Source: Agrobacterium tumefaciens | Lineage (GTDB): Bacteria > Pseudomonadota > Alphaproteobacteria > Rhizobiales > Rhizobiaceae | NCBI GenBank assembly: GCA_025560025.1 | Contig: CP048485.1 | Coordinates: forward strand, 2,510,501-2,574,500 | Length of the DNA stretch: 64,000 nucleotides | Direction of reading: 5' to 3' | Shown: positions 57,735 to 64,000 of the stretch, in pieces | Layout: every line of letters begins with the position of its first letter | Numbering within the stretch: the first letter of the stretch is position 1 | The notes under the pieces: generated by a model | Seen by the model: only the letters and a program-made list of their open reading frames with translations | Database searches by the model: none | Told to the model about the DNA's origin: nothing | Made by a program: the position numbers and the translations under genes

Positions 57735-57955
57735 AATGGTTAGGCCGGTTTTCTCGAATGGTCAAGCCAATTTGGTCAAAACTTGAAAAATGGCTTTGAA
57801 GATGCGTAGGATCATCTAACAACGACACTCATAATAATACTTATAATTCATATATTTAAGTAATTTCTTGCGTATTGATGCGCTTGGCGTTACGGTAAGG
57901 CCAAATATAGATCGCAGACAGGGCTCATCAGAAAACACATGAATGGTCAGGCCAA
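57735..57955. promoter_or_regulatory. Four-copy operator candidate for the GntR regulator
   Basis: Sites with consensus NNGGTNARGCCRR lie at 57735-57748, 57757-57770, 57892-57905 and 57942-57955. Two are near the ATPase gene, one is in the middle of the divergent region and one covers the gntR start codon. An extra half-site TTTGGTCAAA is at 57771-57780. The centres have near-dyad TGG-N5-CCA symmetry, as FadR-type GntR operators have. The region between is AT-rich and must hold both promoters. Confidence 0.6.
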
Positions 57956-58631
57956 AATAGCGGAACCACGCAGGCTTTATCAGCAGATTGCGGACCAGAT
58001 ACGCGAGCTCATCGATTTGGGCGAGTTTCTGCCCGGAACGCGGCTTCCGGCGGAGCGGGAGCTGGCGCAGAAACTTGGCGTTTCAAGGCCGTCCCTGCGC
58101 GAAGCGCTGATTGCGCTTGAAATCGACAGCACGGTTGAAATTCGCATGGGTTCCGGCGTTTATGTGTCGACCGAGGCTCTTCAGACGACCCATCACACCA
58201 AGTCACTGGGCGATAGCCCATCTGAACTGATGCAGGCACGGGCCGCACTGGAGGGCGCGACTATCGTTTTGGCGGCAGGCCGCATGACCGATGAAACAAT
58301 CACCAGCCTTCGTCAGATCCTGAACACCATGCAGAAGGAAATCGAGGCGGGACGCAAGCCTCTGGATCAGGACAGGCTGTTTCACGTCACTATTGCCGAG
58401 CAATCCGGAAACAGCGTTCTGGCGCGGCTGGTGGCGAACCTCTTCGATGAGCGCCACAGCCCCATTTCGGCCCAGCTGCGCGTGAAGTTCGAAGATCGCG
58501 ATACATGGGCCTTTGCCCTTCAGGAGCACGAGGCAATTCTGGCGGCTCTGGAACTGAAGGACCCGCTGCTGGCGCAGGCCGCCATGCACATCCATCTGGA
58601 AGGCTCTAAGAGGCGCTGGGTGGATAGCTGA
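57939..58631 (+). CDS. GntR/FadR-family transcriptional regulator (FCD domain)
   Basis: A 230-residue regulator. A winged helix-turn-helix (about 12-78) has GTRLPAERELAQKLGVSRPSLREAL (core LPAERELAQKLGVSR) and the wing MGSGVYV. The all-helical FCD ligand domain (about 95-220) has DRLFHVTIAEQSGN and EHEAILAAL with probable metal-binding acids and His residues. FCD regulators sense sugar acids or keto acids. Position between the importer operon and a UxaA-family gene points to control of both. An operator-like site overlaps its start, suggesting autoregulation. Confidence 0.92.
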   Translation: MNGQAKIAEPRRLYQQIADQIRELIDLGEFLPGTRLPAERELAQKLGVSRPSLREALIALEIDSTVEIRMGSGVYVSTEALQTTHHTKSLGDSPSELMQARAALEGATIVLAAGRMTDETITSLRQILNTMQKEIEAGRKPLDQDRLFHVTIAEQSGNSVLARLVANLFDERHSPISAQLRVKFEDRDTWAFALQEHEAILAALELKDPLLAQAAMHIHLEGSKRRWVDS

Positions 58632-58673
58632 ATCTAAAATATAGCAGGCAATATACTGGGAGGAGGAAAACCC

Positions 58674-60206
58674 GTGAGTGAGAATTCCGAGGCAACCATT
58701 TTGCTGAACGCCAACGACAATGTCGCGGTGGCGCGCCGGTCGATTCCGGCCGGTGGTGCGACGGGCAGGGGCGATCTGACGGCCCGTGAACTGATCGGGC
58801 GTGGACACAAGGTGGCCCTGAAATTCATCCGGTCCGGAGACGAGGTGCTGAAATACGGGCAGGTGATCGGTATCGCCACCCAGGATATCGAGCCCGGCAA
58901 GCACGTGCATCTGCACAATCTTGCCATGGTACCATCTGAACACGCCCATCAGTTCAGTGTCGATATCGAAGAAAAAGGCATGGTACCGGAAACCGAGCGC
59001 CGCACCTTCATGGGCTATGATCGTGGTCTCGGCGGCGTCGGCACGCGCAATTATATCGGCGTCATCGCTTCGGTGAACTGTTCCGCCACGGTATCGCGCT
59101 ACATCGCCGATTATTTCAACAAGCAGGGCGGGCTTGACGGTTTCGACAATGTCGACGGCGTCGTGGCGCTGACCCATGGTGGCGGCTGTGCGCTCAATAC
59201 AAAATCAGAGGGGTATCGCCTCCTGATCCGCACCATTCAGGGTTACGCGCGCCATCCGAATTTTGGCGGCATTCTGCTGATAGGCCTCGGTTGCGAAACC
59301 AACCAGATCGCCCCCATTCTTGAACATTACAAGATGGAAGAGGGTGAGCGGCTGCGCACCATGACCATTCAGCAGCACGGCGGTACGCGCAAGACGATCG
59401 ATGCGGCAATTGCCGAGATCAGGGCCATGTTGCCGATGGTCAATGCTGCCAGGCGGACCAAACAACCGCTTTCAAAACTGAAAGTGGCGCTGGAATGCGG
59501 CGGTTCTGACGGTTACTCCGGGATATCCGCCAACCCGGCTCTGGGTTATGCCTCAGACCTCATCGTCCGCAACGGCGGCACGACGGTTCTTTCCGAAACC
59601 CCGGAAATTTACGGTGCTGAGCACCTGTTGACGAAGCGAGCCATCACGCCCGCAGTCGCCGAAAAGCTTTTGCAGCGCATTGACTGGTGGCGGGATTACA
59701 CCGCGCGCAACGGCGACGAGCTGAACAATAACCCGTCCCACGGCAACAAGCTCGGGGGCCTCACCACCATTCTGGAGAAATCGCTGGGCGCGGTCGCCAA
59801 GGGCGGCTCCATGCCGCTGAAAGCCGTTTATGAATTTGCGGAAACCGTGACCGAACAGGGCTTCGTTTTCATGGATACGCCCGGCTACGATCCCGTTGCC
59901 GTCACCGGCCAGGTTGCCGGCGGCTGCAACGTCATCTGTTTCACCACCGGCCGCGGCTCCGTTTCGGGGTTCAAGCCGGCACCCTGCATCAAGATCGCCA
60001 CCAATTCCGAAATGTATGAACACATGAAGGAAGACATGGACCTCAACTGCGGCGAGATCGTCACCGGCGCTGAGACCATCGAAGAATCCGGCGAACGAAT
60101 TTTTGAGCACATTCTTGCAGTGGCTTCGGGCGACAAGACAGTGAGTGAGATTTACGACTATGGCGACAATGAATTCGTTCCATGGCAGGTGGGAGCGGTG
60201 ACCTGA
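58674..60206 (+). CDS. UxaA-family sugar-acid dehydratase (altronate/galactarate type)
   Basis: A 510-residue protein: an N-terminal SAF domain (about 8-95) and a long UxaA domain with GLGGVGTRNYIGVIASVNCS near 118, GLGCETNQI near 205, LECGGSDGYSGISANPALG near 270 and CFTTGRGSVSGF near 420, holding the conserved Cys residues of this iron-dependent dehydratase family. It starts at GTG with GGAGGAGG 7 nt upstream. The gene follows gntR by 42 nt. The substrate could be altronate, galactarate or another aldonate fed by the same cluster; not decidable here. Confidence 0.88.
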   Translation: MSENSEATILLNANDNVAVARRSIPAGGATGRGDLTARELIGRGHKVALKFIRSGDEVLKYGQVIGIATQDIEPGKHVHLHNLAMVPSEHAHQFSVDIEEKGMVPETERRTFMGYDRGLGGVGTRNYIGVIASVNCSATVSRYIADYFNKQGGLDGFDNVDGVVALTHGGGCALNTKSEGYRLLIRTIQGYARHPNFGGILLIGLGCETNQIAPILEHYKMEEGERLRTMTIQQHGGTRKTIDAAIAEIRAMLPMVNAARRTKQPLSKLKVALECGGSDGYSGISANPALGYASDLIVRNGGTTVLSETPEIYGAEHLLTKRAITPAVAEKLLQRIDWWRDYTARNGDELNNNPSHGNKLGGLTTILEKSLGAVAKGGSMPLKAVYEFAETVTEQGFVFMDTPGYDPVAVTGQVAGGCNVICFTTGRGSVSGFKPAPCIKIATNSEMYEHMKEDMDLNCGEIVTGAETIEESGERIFEHILAVASGDKTVSEIYDYGDNEFVPWQVGAVT

Positions 60207-60272
60207 AGCACTTCAGGTAAAAAGGGAATGACGGGTTTACAGTCGAGAAATCCCGATTGTCCCACGTGAAAC

Positions 60273-60304
60273 AAAAAGCCCGGAAATTGCTTTCCGGGCT
60301 TTTT
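60273..60304. terminator. Bidirectional intrinsic terminator between the UxaA-family gene and purH
   Basis: A 14-bp stem AAAAAGCCCGGAAA/TTTCCGGGCTTTTT with a TTGC loop and T-runs on both strands, located between two convergent genes. Confidence 0.92.
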
Positions 60305-60326
60305 TATTTGCACTGACAATGTTGGC

Positions 60327-61943
60327 TCAATGGCGGAAGTGGCGCATGCCTGTGAACACCATCGTTACATTATGCTCATTCGCCGCATCGATTACTTCCT
60401 GATCGCGCATCGAGCCGCCCGGCTGAATAACAGCGGTAGCACCAGCGGCAATCGCAGCAAGCAGACCATCGGCGAAGGGATAAAACGCTTCCGAGGCCAC
60501 GGCGGAACCGCGTGTGAGCGGTTCGGCAAGCCCAAGCGCCTTGGCCGCATCTTCCGCCTTCTGGGCGGCGATACGGGCGGAATCGACCCGGCTCATCTGG
60601 CCAGCGCCGATACCAGCGGTCTGCCCGTCCTTGGCATAGATCACGGCGTTGGATTTAACATGCTTGGCGATCTTGAAGGCGAATTTCATGTCTTCAAGCT
60701 CCTGCGGCGTCGGCGCACGCTTGGTGACAACCTTCAGCTCAAGATCCTCGACCATGCCATTGTCGCGGCTCTGTACCAGCAGACCACCCGAAACGGTCTT
60801 GGCTGTAATGCCCGCCGCGCGCGGATCGGGCAGACCACCGGCGGTCAGCAGGCGAAGGTTCGGCTTGCGGGCAATGATTGCCTTGGCCTCTTCGGTTACG
60901 TCAGGCGCGATGATGACTTCGGTGAAGAGCTTGACGATCTCTTCCGCTGTTTCCGCATCGAGCGTGCGGTTCAAGGCGATGACGCCACCAAAAGCAGACA
61001 CGGAATCGCATGCCAGCGCCCGCCGGTAAGCTTCGGCAAGTGTGGGACCAGTCGCGACACCGCAGGGGTTTGCGTGTTTGATGATCGCGACAGCCGGCGC
61101 ATTTTCCGGCAGGAATTCCGCCACAAGCTCGTAAGCCGCATCCGTGTCGTTGATATTATTGTAGGATAGCTGCTTGCCCTGAAGCAGCGTTGCCGTAGCA
61201 ACGCCAGGACGCTTTTCACCGGTCAGGTAAAAGCCGGCGCTCTGGTGCGGGTTCTCGCCATAGCGCATCTTTTCCTTCAGCGCGCCACCGATGGCTCGGT
61301 AATCCGGTGTTTCGATGGAAAGCGCCTCGGCAAACCAGTTGGAAATCACCGCGTCGTAAGCGGCAGTGCGGGCATAGGCCTTGGCGGCAAATGTCTGGCG
61401 CAGCGCGTAAGAGGTCTGGCCATCATCGGCCTGCAGGGCTTCCACCAGGGCGGGATAGTCTGATGGGTCAGTAACAACAGTGACATAGGCATGGTTCTTG
61501 GCGGAAGCGCGGATCATCGCCGGGCCGCCAATGTCGATATTCTCAACCGTTGTCGGATAATCGCCGCCCTTGGCGCGCACTTCCTCGAAGGGATAAAGGT
61601 TGATGACGGAGAGATCGATCGCCTCGATACCATGCACCTTCATGGCCTCGACATGGTCCGCATCGTCCCGGATCGCCAGAAGCCCGCCATGCACGTTGGG
61701 GTGCAGGGTCTTGACGCGGCCGTCCATGATCTCCGGAAAATTGGTCACGTCGGAAACATCCGTCACCGGCAGGCCCGCATCCGCGATGGCCTTTGCCGTT
61801 CCGCCCGTCGACAGGAGCTTGACGCCGAGCTTCGACAGAACCGTCGCAAGCTCGATAATGTCCGTTTTGTCGGACACGGAAAGAAGCGCCGTGCGGATTT
61901 TGACCTTATCGGGCGCGGGGATTTTTTTGGACACGACAGCCAT
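60327..61943 (-). CDS. purH: Bifunctional AICAR formyltransferase / IMP cyclohydrolase PurH
   Basis: Last two steps of IMP synthesis, 538 residues. The N-terminal IMP-cyclohydrolase (MGS-like) domain has [19 protein letters not shown] and DGRVKTLHP; the C-terminal transformylase domain has [11 protein letters not shown] near 285 and a late QPGGSMRD. The start at 61943 (MAVVSKK) is preferred. A long leader to 62097 shows no clear riboswitch. Order with the downstream-facing heparinase-like and rsmB genes is as I remember for Agrobacterium and relatives. Confidence 0.97.
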   Translation of the reverse strand: MAVVSKKIPAPDKVKIRTALLSVSDKTDIIELATVLSKLGVKLLSTGGTAKAIADAGLPVTDVSDVTNFPEIMDGRVKTLHPNVHGGLLAIRDDADHVEAMKVHGIEAIDLSVINLYPFEEVRAKGGDYPTTVENIDIGGPAMIRASAKNHAYVTVVTDPSDYPALVEALQADDGQTSYALRQTFAAKAYARTAAYDAVISNWFAEALSIETPDYRAIGGALKEKMRYGENPHQSAGFYLTGEKRPGVATATLLQGKQLSYNNINDTDAAYELVAEFLPENAPAVAIIKHANPCGVATGPTLAEAYRRALACDSVSAFGGVIALNRTLDAETAEEIVKLFTEVIIAPDVTEEAKAIIARKPNLRLLTAGGLPDPRAAGITAKTVSGGLLVQSRDNGMVEDLELKVVTKRAPTPQELEDMKFAFKIAKHVKSNAVIYAKDGQTAGIGAGQMSRVDSARIAAQKAEDAAKALGLAEPLTRGSAVASEAFYPFADGLLAAIAAGATAVIQPGGSMRDQEVIDAANEHNVTMVFTGMRHFRH

Positions 61944-62097
61944 CAGGCATACTCCGTTCAACGGGGAGGACAGGCTGGACTGGGATTGATCCAGCAATTG
62001 CCGCCGCGTTAACACAGCTTGCCGTATTAATAAACAGCGGTAACGAGGAACGGTGTAAACTAAGGGCGGTTTTTGCCTGAAACCCGCCCGGAACCGT

Positions 62098-63807
62098 CTA
62101 GGCCCTGCGTTCGATGAGCCAGCGGATTTCGCGCGTATTGGCGAGGTTAAAAGGCAGCTCGATCTGCTGCGAGGGCCTCATGCCGGACGCATCGGCCATA
62201 AAGACATCCTCGGTGACGAAAAGCTCCAGTCCCGGCGCCGAAAACAGCCAGGTCGTTCCATCCGCCGCCTCCAGATAAACCGACTCCTCATCCCGCTGAT
62301 GCAGCTGTATGTGGGGGTGGATATGGAAACGCGACACGGCCGAAACCGACTGCAATTGCGCTTTCACGGCATTGTCGTCGGCACGCAGCAGGTCGCGGCC
62401 CTTTATCTTCGTTCCCGCTGCATTCAATTCAATTTCCCGCTCATGATAACAGCCGAAATTCTGCAGATATCCGTCATGTGACGCCCACAGGGCATCATTG
62501 CCGCTTCCATCCGCTCCACGCCGGCTATCGACATGGCTGACTCCAGAAACCATGATGGGTCCAAGCAGCCTCGAACGCGACAGCCTGCAAGACGAGGTGT
62601 CCGCCAATGTCACGGTGGAGTGGGCGGCCGTCGACCGGCTGGCCCGCTGATATTCCGGTGCTGCATTTTTGGGAAAGCCGGAATTGACGATGAACCTGTT
62701 CTTGCCGCAGGACATCTCAAAAGACAGACACCCCGAATGGGCGTTGCGTGAAAGCTCTGCCGAACCGGGATAGCCCGTATCCACAATGATGACGGTATCA
62801 TCGGTCGCAAGCCGATGATAATTCACATCGGGCAGGACTTTGGAGGGCCGGCCCGCCGTTTCATCATAACGGAGCACGGAGACAAGTTCATTTGCAAGCG
62901 TGGCCGTCGCGCCGTTAAACAGCGCTAGATCCCCGCCCTGATGCCGGAAAAACCGGATTGCCGGAAACATGCGGTCTATCGCCGGCACAAGCCCGGACGG
63001 CAGGTCGTGGCCGAGATTGATATAGCTTTGCCGAAGCGGCAAAAGATCGAGCAGCAGATCCAGCATGACCCGCGGATTACGGGAAACATGACCGCCATCG
63101 GGAAGAATCTGGCGTTCCATTTCCTGAGCCAGCTTCATTCCATGCCGGGTAATGCGGGAAAGGCGGGTGGGCATGGCGATGGAGGCCATGGCAAGAGCAA
63201 TCCTGATCCGCAGCCTCGCTTCCCCATCGGGTGCGTGTTTCACGATCCTGTCGAGGTAACGGACATGAAAGGCAAGGCTTTTCAGAAAGCGGCGGTAAAA
63301 GCCCGCATCAGCCTCATATAGAACGACGGGGGAGTGGGACAGCCAGGCGATCAACCGCTGCGCCGCAATCTCCGGTGACCAGGCTGTGCCGGTGAGCCGC
63401 TTGCCATTGATGGCGATCCACTCGGCAACGATGCGGCGGGCGCGCTTACACGCCTCGCTCGATCTGTCGGAACGGATATGCCGCAACCAGCCGAAGGCAT
63501 GTAGCCGCTCTTCGAAAACCAGCGAAGGATAATCCACCTGAAATGGCGACAGGCCGCCAGTTTCAACCACGCGGCCAGCAAGCGCTATCCGGCCGTGCAG
63601 GAGCTCCTCGGCAAAATAGGGGTCGATGGCCCTGAGATCGGTCGGCGCTGCCACCAGCCCATCGGGAACACGATTGGCAAACCGCGATAGATGCAGGCGC
63701 AAAGGAGTGAGGCCGACACACAGATGCCGATACGCCATCCGTGAAAGAAGACCGGCCGCATTCATGCTGCCTGCGAAGGACCCTAACAAGCTGTGTTTCC
63801 CGTTCAC
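62098..63807 (-). CDS. Heparinase II/III-family protein
   Basis: A 569-residue protein. The N-terminal half is an alpha-helical toroid-like region ([27 protein letters not shown]). The C-terminal half is a beta-rich heparinase II/III domain with [21 protein letters not shown] and the [10 protein letters not shown] stretch. There is no clear signal peptide. Relatives are polysaccharide lyases, but this chromosomal copy between purH and rsmB is common in rhizobia and its substrate is unknown. The start at 63807 is the longest; Met15 is an alternative. Confidence 0.85.
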   Translation of the reverse strand: MNGKHSLLGSFAGSMNAAGLLSRMAYRHLCVGLTPLRLHLSRFANRVPDGLVAAPTDLRAIDPYFAEELLHGRIALAGRVVETGGLSPFQVDYPSLVFEERLHAFGWLRHIRSDRSSEACKRARRIVAEWIAINGKRLTGTAWSPEIAAQRLIAWLSHSPVVLYEADAGFYRRFLKSLAFHVRYLDRIVKHAPDGEARLRIRIALAMASIAMPTRLSRITRHGMKLAQEMERQILPDGGHVSRNPRVMLDLLLDLLPLRQSYINLGHDLPSGLVPAIDRMFPAIRFFRHQGGDLALFNGATATLANELVSVLRYDETAGRPSKVLPDVNYHRLATDDTVIIVDTGYPGSAELSRNAHSGCLSFEMSCGKNRFIVNSGFPKNAAPEYQRASRSTAAHSTVTLADTSSCRLSRSRLLGPIMVSGVSHVDSRRGADGSGNDALWASHDGYLQNFGCYHEREIELNAAGTKIKGRDLLRADDNAVKAQLQSVSAVSRFHIHPHIQLHQRDEESVYLEAADGTTWLFSAPGLELFVTEDVFMADASGMRPSQQIELPFNLANTREIRWLIERRA

Positions 63808-63889
63808 ATGTTTTGTTTTTATCAGTGAACCGCGATGACCGGAACGTTATCGATAAATATCTAATGATTCGCGAAAGCTTCGCTTTTTT

Positions 63890-64000
63890 CTACTTCTTAC
63901 GCAAGACACTGCTAAAAAACCCATCAACTCCGCCGAACATATCCGGCGTCGTGCGAAGATCGCCCTCCGCAGTGATGGCGGTTTCCATTGCAGGCCAGTC
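63890..64000 (-). CDS. rsmB: RsmB/Sun-like 16S rRNA m5C methyltransferase, C-terminal fragment
   Basis: The last 36 codons of a minus-strand gene cut by the right window edge: DWPAMETAITAEGDLRTTPD, then a GGVDGFF segment and the end SVLRKK. The EGDLRTTPD...DGFF ending is typical of the Sun/RsmB family, which methylates C967 of 16S rRNA. Only this tail is visible, so the call depends on it and on the remembered neighbourhood. A GCGAA/TTCGC hairpin with a T6 run on the plus strand lies just beyond the stop (63871-63889). Confidence 0.75.
   Translation of the reverse strand, partial: DWPAMETAITAEGDLRTTPDMFGGVDGFFSSVLRKK

Overview
The window reads as chromosomal DNA of a Rhizobiaceae member, most likely the Agrobacterium tumefaciens complex. 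This is judged from protein sequences and gene order as I remember them; no search was run. The DNA is GC-rich and almost fully coding. The operons are typical of alphaproteobacteria: NAD-dependent GDH of the 180-kDa class, phaR/phaAB, bfd-bfr, rplU-rpmA-obgE-proBA-nadD-rsfS-rlmH, and an oxygen-dependent (cob-type) cobalamin cluster. I saw no rRNA, tRNA, insertion sequence, prophage or CRISPR array.

Layout. (1) 3-4661: 5'-truncated NAD-glutamate dehydrogenase; then a UMF1-type MFS permease (4772-6148) and a nested inverted repeat. (2) 6375-9270: PHB metabolism, with phaR divergent from phaA-phaB. (3) 9421-10299: iron storage, bfd-bfr, behind a candidate Irr box. (4) 10345-22576, all minus strand: a housekeeping run read from rplU and rpmA through two GNAT acetyltransferases, obgE, proB, proA, nadD, rsfS, rlmH, an EnvC-like amidase activator, ctpA and yibQ to rppH. 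(5) 22907-28815: mixed region with a zincin-like protein, a 63-aa helix-turn-helix-like protein beside an AT-rich gap, a DUF1737/CitE-like pair, a small membrane protein, leuD, leuB and a di-haem peroxidase. (6) 29038-48312: about 19 kb of cobalamin biosynthesis. (7) 48313-60206: an L-fucose-type oxidative sugar cluster with an ABC importer, divergent from a GntR regulator and a UxaA-family dehydratase. (8) 60327-64000: purH, a heparinase II/III-like protein and the C-terminal end of an rsmB (sun)-like rRNA methyltransferase.

The cobalamin region is the most structured part. A B12 riboswitch (about 43925-44110, minus strand) precedes DUF1636-cobW-cobN-cobG-cobH-cobI-cobJ and, further on, cobL-cobE-cobM and cobA-cobB. 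Most of these genes overlap by 4 nt (ATGA or GTGA). Two genes needed for the same pathway, cobK and cbiD, lie on the opposite strand exactly in the gaps of this minus-strand series. A long riboswitch-started transcript would therefore run antisense through both, which is the layout of a noncontiguous operon. The divergent pairs cobL/cobK and cobD/cobC each use one CATG tetranucleotide for both start codons. No cobF was found here, and cbiD sits in its place.

The sugar cluster combines an importer, an aldose dehydrogenase, a lactonase, an L-fuconate-type dehydratase, a mutarotase-like protein and two further oxidoreductases. A second dehydratase family (UxaA) is encoded next to the regulator. 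Four similar GGTNARGCCRR sites around the divergent promoters are good candidates for the operator.
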